A DNA stretch of 32,023 nucleotides from Nanobdellota archaeon (GTDB taxonomy: Archaea > Nanobdellota > Nanobdellia > Pacearchaeales > GW2011-AR1), in NCBI GenBank assembly GCA_030647095.1, contig JAUSKH010000077.1, positions 1-32,023 on the forward strand, read 5' to 3'. The position numbers were made by a program, and so were the translations under genes. This document shows positions 15,505-24,453 of the stretch, in pieces; the first letter of the stretch is position 1; every line of letters starts with the position of its first letter. The notes under the pieces are model-generated. The model saw only the letters and a list, made by a program, of their open reading frames with translations. It did no database searches and was not told the origin of the DNA.

Positions 15505-15607
15505 CAAGAATTACTTTTTTCGTAAACTCCCCACTTTAGTTCGTGAGAAAGAAAAAGTAATTCTTGAGCATGCTCAAGAACGCGAGCACGCCCCGGAATT
15601 TATTCCG
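15505..15607. repeat. Nested and mutually exclusive hairpins
   Basis: CAAGAATTACTTTTT (15505-15519) pairs perfectly with 15552-15566 (15 bp, 32-nt loop). The right arm of that stem overlaps a 20-bp perfect palindrome (15561-15580, half site TTCTTGAGCA), so the two structures compete. A third small hairpin, CGGAAT/ATTCCG, follows (15594-15607), and ATTCTTGA appears again at 15611. The region lies 3' of the coiled-coil gene and upstream of the HEPN promoter on the same strand, so it could be a terminator or attenuator. Confidence 0.6.
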
Positions 15608-15661
15608 AGGATTCTTGACATAGTCCTCTTTTATAGCACAACCTTATAAAAATAGTAAATC

Positions 15662-16471
15662 TTAAGGAATTTCTCCACCACTAATAACTTCTTCTTTTGA
15701 TTCTTTTGTAGTTCTCTGTCCTATATTCTTCAACTGTGGCAATAAAGCCTTAAATGATTTTTGAGTTTCAGTTAATTCATATTTAATATCCCTAACATCT
15801 GTAACATATTCTCCGACTTTTTGCAGTAAAGAAAGTTGAAGCCTATCAATAATTTGCTCTAATCTTCTTAATCTTTCATCAATATTCCCAATTCTTGCTT
15901 CAGCTACTGTTCTAAAATCAGCTAACTTCTCAAACTTCTCTTGCAAAGGAGCAAGTTTCTCACTTACAACCTGTTCTGCAATCTCGCTGATTATATCAGA
16001 ACTCATCTCTCCCTGATAAGGCTGATATGTCCCATATTGATCGTAAGCTCCTCCTGCATTTTGACCACTTGCAACAGAAGAAACTCCTCCTGCATAATCT
16101 CCTCCAGCATAATCCTGAGTAGCCGCCCCATAAGAACCTGGTTGCTGTGAATACATTCCTCCTGCAACCTCTCCAGCAACCTCCTGTCCTATAATAGAAG
16201 GCTCCATGCCTTCATAAGCACCTTGTGACTGACCACCATAAGAAGGATCTTGGGGAACTGGTATATTGGATGCCCCAGGACTAGGAATATTAGGTAAATC
16301 TCCACTATTTTGCACTCCAGAAGAAAAAGAAACAGCATCTTTAATTTGTAATTGGGAAAAAGAATCTGAAACTTGCTGTAAAGGTACTCCTCTCTGCATC
16401 ATGCTCATTCTAATCTCCTGCTCTGATTTTCCTTCCTTCTGCATTGCCCTTATATCTTCAATAGTTCCCAT
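15662..16471 (-). CDS. Coiled-coil protein with flexible Gly/Tyr/Gln linker
   Basis: 269 residues in three parts. Residues 1-45 form a small helical module (IEDIRAMQKEGKSEQEIRMS) resembling UBA-like or HTH-like bundles. Residues ~55-150 are a low-complexity linker rich in G, Y, Q, S and P. Residues ~155-250 are a long coiled coil (RIGNIDERLRRLEQIIDRLQ). There are no membrane segments. The layout recalls the cytoplasmic archaellum subunits ArlC/D/E, which couple a platform to its ATPases, but no motif proves this. It begins 17 nt after the stop of the other coiled-coil gene, in one operon. Confidence 0.7.
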   Translation of the reverse strand: MGTIEDIRAMQKEGKSEQEIRMSMMQRGVPLQQVSDSFSQLQIKDAVSFSSGVQNSGDLPNIPSPGASNIPVPQDPSYGGQSQGAYEGMEPSIIGQEVAGEVAGGMYSQQPGSYGAATQDYAGGDYAGGVSSVASGQNAGGAYDQYGTYQPYQGEMSSDIISEIAEQVVSEKLAPLQEKFEKLADFRTVAEARIGNIDERLRRLEQIIDRLQLSLLQKVGEYVTDVRDIKYELTETQKSFKALLPQLKNIGQRTTKESKEEVISGGEIP

Positions 16472-16488
16472 TTTATTTCCAACCTAAA

Positions 16489-16800
16489 TTATTTCTCTCT
16501 AAACAAATCAAATTGCCTTTGTAAAATCATTAATTCCTCTTTCCTAGCACTTTTATCCAACTGCTCTCCAAAACGCTTTAACATATCCTTAATCCTTTTC
16601 TGATCTTCTTGTAATTGTATCAAAATAGTCTTCATCTCTTGTAAATCTCCAAAGCTACTTTCTCTTTCTTTTACAAATGTCTGCCCTACTAACAACATCC
16701 TATCTTTCAATAATCTTTGTCTATCCTCAAGATCCCTTATTCTAGTATTTATATCTGAAAAAAATTGTTGATATTGCTGCCCAGCGTATTCATCACCCAT
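16489..16800 (-). CDS. Small coiled-coil protein
   Basis: 103 residues from MGDEYAGQQYQQFF; an upstream in-frame ATG at 16818 is less likely because TTTTAAAC lies 28 nt before 16800. Nearly the whole chain is heptad-like (INTRIRDLEDRQRLLKDRML; MKTILIQLQEDQKRIKDMLK). It is cytoplasmic and charged, with no cysteine or catalytic motif. First gene of an operon with the 269-residue coiled-coil protein, divergent from the secretion ATPase. Its promoter lies directly beside hairpin element copy 3, which may affect expression. Confidence 0.65.
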   Translation of the reverse strand: MGDEYAGQQYQQFFSDINTRIRDLEDRQRLLKDRMLLVGQTFVKERESSFGDLQEMKTILIQLQEDQKRIKDMLKRFGEQLDKSARKEELMILQRQFDLFREK

Positions 16801-16839
16801 ATTATTTATAAACATCAAGGGTTTAAAATAGTTTGTATA

Positions 16840-16957
16840 TAGTCAACGACTTTAATGTTTGTCGTTGACTTACAAAGAATTAGAATAATTAAATTCCCTT
16901 TAGTTCCTAATTCTCTATCTGGAAAATTCGAATGAATGTAATATAAGTCTTTCACCA
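16840..16957 (+). mobile_element. 118-bp variant of the TA-flanked hairpin element, copy 3
   Basis: Left end TAGTCAACGA is identical to copies 1 and 2; right end TCTTTCACCA differs by one base. TA flanks both sides (16838-16839 and 16958-16959). The GTCAACGAC/GTCGTTGAC stem is kept. The middle is about 49 bp longer and contains the inverted double-hairpin core shared with 10059-10095, so it looks like one element nested in, or recombined with, another. It sits between divergent promoters rather than in a gene. Confidence 0.65.
16899..16935 (-). repeat. Double-hairpin family core (copy B), inside element copy 3
   Basis: The reverse complement of these 37 bases matches 10059-10095 at 35 positions; both differences are C to T. 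AGAATTAG at 16877-16884 pairs with CTAATTCT at 16907-16914. Confidence 0.65.
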
Positions 16958-16997
16958 TAAAGAAAAAATATAAATTAACTTTTTAAAACTGATATAT

Positions 16998-17086
16998 CAC
17001 AAAACCCTTCAAGGTTTGTTCGTGGTTTTGTGAGACCTGGGAAATCCTCATAATCCACTAACCTCTACCTAAAGGTAGAGAATTTC
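16998..17086. other. Structured intergenic segment before the secretion ATPase
   Basis: Two predicted hairpins: CACAAAACC (16998-17006) with GGTTTTGTG (17024-17032), and GAAAT plus CTCTACCT (17041-17070) with AGGTAGAG plus ATTTC (17073-17086). With copy 3, this accounts for most of the 400-bp gap 16801-17200. A 15-base word, CCATAAAGAAAAAAT, occurs at 16955 and again across the ATPase start at 17188. Possibly a leader RNA or small RNA; unproven. Confidence 0.4.
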
Positions 17087-17200
17087 ACGAGGGTTAAAAA
17101 ACAACCTTTTTGATATCATTAAACATTCAAGTATCAATGAATAAATACTCAACAACAGAAATCTATTTAATCATCATAAAACTCTTGCCATAAAGAAAAA

Positions 17201-19474
17201 ATGTTATTCAAAAAAGAGTCACCGCTTTATGCAACTGAAATAGAATTAAGACAGGGGGAAGATATACTTTACATAAATTATCTCCCAGCCTCTTTCGTAC
17301 CTTCCATAGCAGAAAACCCTCTTGTAATGGCAAGGACAATAGAAACTCTAACAGAAAACCCAACCATCTCTCGCGTTGTATTCGTACAACAAAGAAATTA
17401 TAACTATCCTCAAGAACAGGTTCTTCTTTTAGCAGAAATAGCGCGTGCTTATAATTTTCTTATAAAACAGGAGGCTCTTCTCTCTTCTCAAAAATTAGGC
17501 TTATTCGGAAATACTCCTCAAGTTTATGAAGATCTAAGCTACCTGCTAGAACTTTTAAAACAAGACCCTATAGCTTGTTATCTGGAACTACATGAAAGAA
17601 TAAAATCAATAAAAGCACAACTAGAACAATTCCAGAAACCAAGTCATAGTTCTCTTATGAATTATCTAAGAGCTCTAGAAAGATTTTTTTCAATACTTGA
17701 GAATACAAAACTCCTAAAAAGTATTCATGATATTCTTCCAAATTATAGAGCAGGCAATAGAGAAATATACTCCAATGTATTTCGTCCCGAAGTATTGCCT
17801 AACTTTACATTCACAAGACTATCAGCTCAACTTCCCTCCAATTCTGAATTCGTAGATCAGTATAATATAGAATCAGAAGAAGAAACAATTACTATCACTA
17901 TCTTAAAACAAAAAAATGATCCAAAATATTTCTACCATATAATGCCCCCAGAATTTTTATTAAGTGAAGAACACCATATGTTGTTGAATCTTGCTCGTAA
18001 TGTATTAACAGAACACCGACCTAAGGCAGAAGAATTTACAGATCCAACAAGAACAAGACAAGTGTTCTTCAATGTTTCTAGAGATATGCTTTCAGAACTA
18101 GCAACTACAAAAAACATAAGCATCAATCATAGAGAACTGAACAATCTTGCAAAAATTTTAGTAAGGCATACCATTGGATTCGGTCTCATAGAAGTACTTC
18201 TTATGGATAAAAAAATCCAAGACATTGTACTAAACGCTCCTATAACACAGAACCCAATATTCATAAGACATGAACAATATGAAGAATGTGTAACAAATAT
18301 TATTCCTAGTTATGAAGATGCAGATTCCTGGGCAGGAAAACTTCGTCTTCAAAGTGGCAGGCCATTAGACGAAGCAAATCCTGTTCTAGACACAGATCTT
18401 GTATTCGAAAATACTCGTTCAAGAGTTGCAGCTATTACAGAACCACTATCTCCCAACGGTCTTGCTTATGCTTTCCGCCGTCATAGAGATAAACCTTGGA
18501 CACTTCCTCTTTTCATTAACAATAAAATGCTTGATTCTTTCTCAGCAGGTCTATTAAGCTTTATGATAGACGGCTCTCGAACATTGCTAGTAGCAGGAAC
18601 TAGATCCGCAGGAAAAACCTCTCTTCTTGGAAGCCTTATCCTAGAAATACTACCAAAATACAGAATAATAACAGTAGAGGACACTTTGGAATTACCGATT
18701 GATTACTTAAGAAAACTAGGTTATGATATCCTTAGAATGAAAGTTCGATCAGCTCTCTTAGCAGGCTCAACAGAAATAGCTGCAGCAGAAGGTATAAGGA
18801 CAAGCTTGCGTTTAGGAGATAGTGCTCTCATTGTTGGAGAAGTAAGAAGTGAAGAAGCAAAAGCATTGTACGAAGCAATGAGAGTAGGCGCACTAGCAAA
18901 CGTAGTAGCAGGTACGATTCACGGTGACTCGCCCTATGGTGTATTCGACAGAGTTGTTAACGATCTAAACGTTCCAATAACTAGCTTTAAAGCAACAGAT
19001 TTAATAGTGGTTGTCAACCCAATAAAAACCCCTGATGGCTTACATTCTATCAGAAGAATTACCCAAATAACAGAAGTACGAAAACATTGGACTCGTGATC
19101 CCCTTGAAGAAAAAGGTTTTGTTGATCTTCTTAGATATAATGTAGAAACAGATAAATTAGAACCAACTCAAGAACTTATCAACGGCGAATCAGAAATAAT
19201 AAAAAGCATAGCAGGAAGTGTAAAAGGATGGGCAGGTAGCTGGGATGCAGTTTACGATAATATAATTCTTCGTGGAAAAATAAAACAAGAAATCGTTGAT
19301 GCAGCTCTTAAATTAAATAAACCAGAAATTATGGAAGCAGATTTTAACAACCTTTCAAATCATATGTTCCACAGAATTAGCGATGATATAAGAAAAAAGA
19401 AAGGTCTTCCAAGTTCAGAATTCGTCTTTCCTGAATGGAAGAAATGGTTTTATGCTGCGATAGAACAACTCTAA
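17201..19474 (+). CDS. Type II/IV secretion ATPase (PilB/ArlI/TadA superfamily)
   Basis: 757 residues. The N-terminal ~270 residues are lineage-specific, with coiled-coil stretches. They are followed by the N-terminal ATPase subdomain (FGLIEVLLMDKKIQDIVLNA) and the RecA-like motor: Walker A GTRSAGKTS (~466-474), Asp box TVEDTLELP, the Walker B region LIVGEVRSEEA (~543-553) and the His box GTIHGDS. This hexameric motor drives pilin assembly, archaellum rotation or secretion. No ArlJ/PilC-like platform gene is next to it. Flanking coiled-coil genes and the 1479-residue surface protein (converging, 1-nt gap) suggest a surface-structure locus. Confidence 0.9.
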   Translation: MLFKKESPLYATEIELRQGEDILYINYLPASFVPSIAENPLVMARTIETLTENPTISRVVFVQQRNYNYPQEQVLLLAEIARAYNFLIKQEALLSSQKLGLFGNTPQVYEDLSYLLELLKQDPIACYLELHERIKSIKAQLEQFQKPSHSSLMNYLRALERFFSILENTKLLKSIHDILPNYRAGNREIYSNVFRPEVLPNFTFTRLSAQLPSNSEFVDQYNIESEEETITITILKQKNDPKYFYHIMPPEFLLSEEHHMLLNLARNVLTEHRPKAEEFTDPTRTRQVFFNVSRDMLSELATTKNISINHRELNNLAKILVRHTIGFGLIEVLLMDKKIQDIVLNAPITQNPIFIRHEQYEECVTNIIPSYEDADSWAGKLRLQSGRPLDEANPVLDTDLVFENTRSRVAAITEPLSPNGLAYAFRRHRDKPWTLPLFINNKMLDSFSAGLLSFMIDGSRTLLVAGTRSAGKTSLLGSLILEILPKYRIITVEDTLELPIDYLRKLGYDILRMKVRSALLAGSTEIAAAEGIRTSLRLGDSALIVGEVRSEEAKALYEAMRVGALANVVAGTIHGDSPYGVFDRVVNDLNVPITSFKATDLIVVVNPIKTPDGLHSIRRITQITEVRKHWTRDPLEEKGFVDLLRYNVETDKLEPTQELINGESEIIKSIAGSVKGWAGSWDAVYDNIILRGKIKQEIVDAALKLNKPEIMEADFNNLSNHMFHRISDDIRKKKGLPSSEFVFPEWKKWFYAAIEQL

Positions 19475-19475
19475 A

Positions 19476-22400
19476 CTACTTCAGCCCCTTCAACGCAGCC
19501 TTCGCTTCCAGCGTAGCCAACCTTTGATCAATCTCACTCAATCGACGAGTATAACTTTCAAGCTTTAACTGATAAGATTTAGTTTCTAGTTTGCCTCTCT
19601 GCAAATAATCCCTTTGCAATTCCCTTATTAGCTCTGTAACTCTCTGTCGTTCTAACTTCAATCTTTTGCTCTCGGAAGTAAACTTAAGTACATACAACCT
19701 CTGCGTCTCTAAATCAATTAATTCTTCAACAACTAAAGAGAGTTTCTTTTCATACTGTGCCATAGACTCCTGATACTCTTCCATACTCATTTTCTTCTTC
19801 TGAAATGTATCTTCCTGAACAACTTTCATCAATTCCATAAGTATCTTCTCTTCTTGCTGTAGTTTCTTTATTCTCTTCTTCAGTAATTCCAATCTTCCAA
19901 TCTTATAAGAAGTAAATGTCAATAAAGCTAGGAATAATACTCCTAAAGAAATTTCTTTAGGATTATTCTTTAAATAGTAGCTTAGTTTTCCTATCTCTCC
20001 TTTTACTTCTAAAGCATAAGTTACTTTAGCTTCTTTTGCCCTTAATTTGGCCTGACTATATTCCTGTCTATTAAATGAAAGCTGTGCTAGTTTTAGAATT
20101 CTTTCAGTTCCAGAAGTAGAAATTCCTTTTTCAGCCGCTTGTTCTACTAATTTTTGTAATTCACTCATTGTCTGTTTAGATTCAATAGCATCTTCCACTC
20201 CTTGCTTAACAAGCTCATAATTCTTTGTAATTTGCTCATAGGAGAAAGTAGATAAAGCCCCCCGTGATTGATTCAATAACTTTTCCAATTCAGTCATATC
20301 AATCCCTTCTGCTTTAGCTTTAGCAATTAAATCACCCATATCTTTTACTAAAGATATTGCTTTAGCATCTCCTACTTCTGTAATCTGAACTACTATTTTT
20401 TTATCTTCTGTATAATCTCTCCCGTCATCTAAAGTTCCCCTAATATGTAAAGTTATTTCTTCCTTTCCTAATTGCAGGAAAGTAGGTGAAGTAACACTCA
20501 AAGAAACTATTCTCGACTCTCCAGGATTCAATAAAGGCAGGTTAGAAGGAATTACAGTAATATACTTGGCTATCTTTCCTGTCAATGTAAAGCTAATATC
20601 TTTAATAGTATTATTAGTATACTTATTCTTTATAGTTAAATTAATTTCATTTTCTTTTCCTCTTACTAAAGAATAATCAACAGTACTTCTTACGCTTTCA
20701 ACATTACTTCCTCCGCCGCCTCCGCCTCCACCAGATCCACTAGCACTATCGCTGCTAGGAGTAGAAGGCGCAACATAATCTCCATCCAAACTTCCACACG
20801 CAGTTACATATACTCCATCAGAAACATTATAACAGCTTAAAGTTATATTAACAGTGCTTGATAAAATAGTTCTATTAGTTGCGTGTGTAATTATAGTGCC
20901 AGATGAATTATAACCCCATGCATATAATACAAAACTGAAAGTACCTGGACTCAAGTTAGGTAAATTATTTAAATTCAAAGTAATATTAATATTATTATAA
21001 TTACGATTACTATCAGAAATATTTCCATATGTAATACTTGCATTCCCTTCACCAACACTAAATCCAGAAGGCAATGTCCAGTTAAAGCTAACATTGTATG
21101 CAGTCGTGCCAGCCGAACCATCACCTACAAGATTACGCATATACCCGACTAATGACAAATTACCTTTGGTCAACTGTGCGCTAGAAGTAGCAGATTCAAT
21201 TACCTCAAATAAATAAGGTCCGCCAGTAGTTGAAACAAGAGTAGCACTTACATTATTACTTGCTATATTTGACCTAGAATAAATATCATTAATAGTTATA
21301 ATCGCTCCATCTTCCTTAATTTCAGTAAGGAACGTTCCATTAATTTTAACACTACTATTTGCCTTTGCGCTGATAGTATAAGTATCAGATGGTTTCAAAT
21401 AAGAATTATCAAAATAGATTCTTCCTTCTGCTAAATCATAAGTGAGTCTCATTCCCAAAGTGCAGTTATTATTAGAATACTGAGCATCTCCAGTATTACT
21501 AATATTAAGTTCTCCTACTCTTTTATTTTCATTAAATCCTGCAGTCTGTCCTAATGTGGAAGCAGGATTAACGCTCCACGTACAATCCCAAGTTGAATTA
21601 AAAGTTTGATTAACAGAATTGTTTGAATTTCCTAAGCTATCATTAGCTAATACATTATAAGTATAATTACGCTCGCTTCTCACAAGAGTTATATTTCCAG
21701 TATAAACACTTCCAGTAAGAAGGCTCATGCTTTGATTATTCCAAGCACTACCATTATAATATTGTAAAATAACACTTCCTACTCCAAACACGCTTTCCAC
21801 AACACTAACATTAAATGTAATATTCTTGTAAGGATCAACATCATCACTACCATTAGGAGAGAAAATGATGTTTGATATAGCAGGAGGTGTTGTATCAAGT
21901 ATAATGCCCCTTGTAGAAGTCATATTTCTATTGCCTGCTAAATCAATCACACTAACGTTATAAGAATAATTTCCATCTATAAGTCCCGTCCAGTTTGTTA
22001 TTCTTTGACCATTTGTGAAAAGTGAACTGTTTACTAAAGCTGTTGTGTTATATAAAGCAAATGTAATATTTGCATCATTTGTTTCTGTTACAGTTACATT
22101 CACATATACAAAACTTTGCGAAAGATTAGCTCCTGCGACAGCAGTTCCAGTTCCATAATCAATTAAAGGTTTTGTTGTATCAATAATTACAGTATTATTT
22201 GCTACATTGAATACATTTCCTGCGCTATCAATTATTCCGTAAAACCACTTATAGATACCATCAACAAGACTAACAACTGTTCCAACAACTGTATTAACAA
22301 CTCTCCCGCCTAAACTAATAGTAGTCTGATTTACCAAATCATTTGTTGAATTGTAAATATTGAGGGTAGTATTTACGATTCCTAGATTATCACTAATATT

Positions 22401-23915
22401 TGCTGTAAAATTCTGACTTGAAGAATTTGCATAAGTCCCATTAGAAGGAGAAGTTAAATTTCCACTCGGCAATGTAGTATCAACTAAAAAGATTCTTGTT
22501 GAAACATTATAATTTTTTGAAGCATCAGAACAATTTATTGTCCAGTTATGGCTTCCCTCTATCAAGCCCGAGGCATTCAAAATTGTAGCAGTATTGTTTA
22601 AAGTTGAGCCATTATTATTCTTATAAACATTGTCTATATACAAACTGCAATTTAATGTTGTTGAAGTCTCATCTATTGCAGTAAAATTAAAATTAATATT
22701 TGTTAAAGAAGTATTTGTATTATTTGCAGGAGAATTTAGAGTTATTGATGGAGCAGTATTATCAAGCAAGTCATAATTTATTGAAACATTATAAAGTTCA
22801 GGTGTATAAGAAACACTATCAGTTGCAAAATCGAATTTATACTGGAAATATGTATTATTTGCAACTGAAAGATTTTGCGGAGATGTCAGATTTGCTCCAA
22901 GATTTGTGAAGCTTTCTCCAGAACATGCAGAATCATTACAAGATTGAACAGAGAGATTTAATCTTAATGCTCCTCGCTTGTAAATACTAAGAATTTCAGA
23001 AGCTGATAAGCTTCTGTTCCAAATAGCGACTTCGTCGATGATGCCGTTAAAAGGATACTCAGCCGGAGGTGCCGCACCCATTTTTACCGAAACGTCATTC
23101 GTGGCGATAGGTCCTGTAAAGGATCTGGTCACCCCTGTATCTACCCCATTAACAAAGGCACGCATAGTTGCTCCGTCCCAAGTAGCAATAACATGAGACC
23201 ATACATTCAACGGAACATTACCGGCAGTACCAAAATAAGTTTGGGCACCGCCTTGTATAAACAATGCAAAATATACAGCAGTCTCATGCCTCCCTAAGAC
23301 ATAAGAGAATTTTGGAGAATCACCATATTTGGCAACTATTCTTAAATAAGATCCATTAGCTGTTGGATACACCCACGCTCCTAATGTAATCGCAGTAGTA
23401 ATGTTCAAACTCGCCCCATTCCCAGCATCAATATAATCATTCACCCCATCAAAACTATAACCTCCATTCAACTTTCCAGAAGAATTCCAAGTAGAGCCAT
23501 TAACAGTCCCATTATTCCCGTTTCCAGAAAAATCATAAACTCGTGTGCTGTTTTCTCCATAAGAAGAATCATTATTAAAATGCATCAACAAAACATTTCC
23601 AGTCATGTTTGCCCAGCCTAAATTAGTTTCAACAGCTTGATTATTTGGAAGTTCCTGCTGATAATATCCCCCTTGCGTCCAAGAAATATTATTCCATTGC
23701 GAGTATCCTGGATTAAATATCTGACTTGTAAAAGTTCCATTTAACCTCGAAGAATTCAACTGCACAAATCCAGAAGAATTATAAAAAGTCCAGCTGTAAG
23801 TTCCTAAATTAAAATTGCTTGAGGAATTATCGACAAATGTTGAAGCATAAACTAAAGAAATAACTAAAAGAACTATTATAATTATTAAGAAGATGTTTTT
23901 CTCTAAATTAATCAT
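19476..23915 (-). CDS. Giant surface protein: LamG, Ig-like repeats, TM, cytoplasmic coiled coil
   Basis: 1479 residues. A signal peptide (NIFLIIIIVLLVISLVYA) is followed by a concanavalin A/LamG domain (~105-315, with VYDFSGNGNNG, YSFDGVNDYI and IDEVAIWNRSLSASEI). At least four Ig-like repeats follow, each opening with DTTxP (~390-760), then further beta domains, a poly-Gly hinge (~1058-1068), a COG1470-like NEW3-type domain and a helical stalk. One membrane helix (~1318-1338) precedes a cytoplasmic tail with two copies of a helical-hairpin repeat also present in the protein at 5661-6584. Dozens of NxS/T sequons indicate heavy N-glycosylation. Likely an adhesin or cell-contact protein with an internal signalling or anchoring tail; carbohydrate binding is inferred from LamG. 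Confidence 0.85.
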   Translation of the reverse strand: MINLEKNIFLIIIIVLLVISLVYASTFVDNSSSNFNLGTYSWTFYNSSGFVQLNSSRLNGTFTSQIFNPGYSQWNNISWTQGGYYQQELPNNQAVETNLGWANMTGNVLLMHFNNDSSYGENSTRVYDFSGNGNNGTVNGSTWNSSGKLNGGYSFDGVNDYIDAGNGASLNITTAITLGAWVYPTANGSYLRIVAKYGDSPKFSYVLGRHETAVYFALFIQGGAQTYFGTAGNVPLNVWSHVIATWDGATMRAFVNGVDTGVTRSFTGPIATNDVSVKMGAAPPAEYPFNGIIDEVAIWNRSLSASEILSIYKRGALRLNLSVQSCNDSACSGESFTNLGANLTSPQNLSVANNTYFQYKFDFATDSVSYTPELYNVSINYDLLDNTAPSITLNSPANNTNTSLTNINFNFTAIDETSTTLNCSLYIDNVYKNNNGSTLNNTATILNASGLIEGSHNWTINCSDASKNYNVSTRIFLVDTTLPSGNLTSPSNGTYANSSSQNFTANISDNLGIVNTTLNIYNSTNDLVNQTTISLGGRVVNTVVGTVVSLVDGIYKWFYGIIDSAGNVFNVANNTVIIDTTKPLIDYGTGTAVAGANLSQSFVYVNVTVTETNDANITFALYNTTALVNSSLFTNGQRITNWTGLIDGNYSYNVSVIDLAGNRNMTSTRGIILDTTPPAISNIIFSPNGSDDVDPYKNITFNVSVVESVFGVGSVILQYYNGSAWNNQSMSLLTGSVYTGNITLVRSERNYTYNVLANDSLGNSNNSVNQTFNSTWDCTWSVNPASTLGQTAGFNENKRVGELNISNTGDAQYSNNNCTLGMRLTYDLAEGRIYFDNSYLKPSDTYTISAKANSSVKINGTFLTEIKEDGAIITINDIYSRSNIASNNVSATLVSTTGGPYLFEVIESATSSAQLTKGNLSLVGYMRNLVGDGSAGTTAYNVSFNWTLPSGFSVGEGNASITYGNISDSNRNYNNINITLNLNNLPNLSPGTFSFVLYAWGYNSSGTIITHATNRTILSSTVNITLSCYNVSDGVYVTACGSLDGDYVAPSTPSSDSASGSGGGGGGGGSNVESVRSTVDYSLVRGKENEINLTIKNKYTNNTIKDISFTLTGKIAKYITVIPSNLPLLNPGESRIVSLSVTSPTFLQLGKEEITLHIRGTLDDGRDYTEDKKIVVQITEVGDAKAISLVKDMGDLIAKAKAEGIDMTELEKLLNQSRGALSTFSYEQITKNYELVKQGVEDAIESKQTMSELQKLVEQAAEKGISTSGTERILKLAQLSFNRQEYSQAKLRAKEAKVTYALEVKGEIGKLSYYLKNNPKEISLGVLFLALLTFTSYKIGRLELLKKRIKKLQQEEKILMELMKVVQEDTFQKKKMSMEEYQESMAQYEKKLSLVVEELIDLETQRLYVLKFTSESKRLKLERQRVTELIRELQRDYLQRGKLETKSYQLKLESYTRRLSEIDQRLATLEAKAALKGLK

Positions 23916-24174
23916 TGTCTTTTTCTTATTATACCTCTTTTTTGTTTTACCATTTCACATCTTCTCCAATCAAAGACAAAAGTATCTCAATAATTTTTTC
24001 AAACGTATCCTTATTTTCTTCGTAAAAATCGAAAGGAACATCTTCTCCATAATCAAGGCGATTTCTAAAGAAAGACATTTGAGCTATTAAATATGCTTCT
24101 TTCTCGCGTATCAATGCCTCTAGAAAACCATGCATTTCAGTACGTGGTTTGTCAAAAACTTCGACATCATAATG

Positions 24175-24182
24175 TTTATATA
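24175..24182 (+). promoter_or_regulatory. TATA box of the DUF433/DUF5615 module
   Basis: TTTATATA beginning 30 nt before the ATG at 24205. The box lies within the minus-strand host frame (fragment 3 boundary). Confidence 0.55.
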
Positions 24183-24204
24183 TATCTCCACTATTACTAA
24201 TATT

Positions 24205-24453
24205 ATGAGAATCGAAATTAACCAATATATTGTTGCAGACAGTGAGATTTGCCATGGTAAACCTACTTTCAAAGGCACAAGAGTCATGGTTTGGCAGGTC
24301 TTGGAAATGCTTGAAGCAGGTATCCCTATCGAAGAAATAGTTACAAGTTTCATAACCCCACTCACAAAAGAGCAGGTTAAAGCAGCTTTGCACTATGCAT
24401 CCACTATAGCCAAAGGCAGGGACAATGTCGTCATTGGAATGGAAACCAAATAA
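24205..24453 (+). CDS. DUF433-family antitoxin
   Basis: 82 residues from ATG at 24205, chosen because TTTATATA is 30 nt upstream; 25 further upstream codons are open but have no promoter. QYIVADSEICHGKPTFKGTR and VWQVLEMLEAGIPIEEI are the family hallmark (xxxICxGxPxxxGTR, then a helix-turn-helix). DUF433 proteins are the usual antitoxin partners of DUF5615 PIN-like toxins. The gene overlaps its partner by 29 nt. Confidence 0.85.
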   Translation: MRIEINQYIVADSEICHGKPTFKGTRVMVWQVLEMLEAGIPIEEIVTSFITPLTKEQVKAALHYASTIAKGRDNVVIGMETK

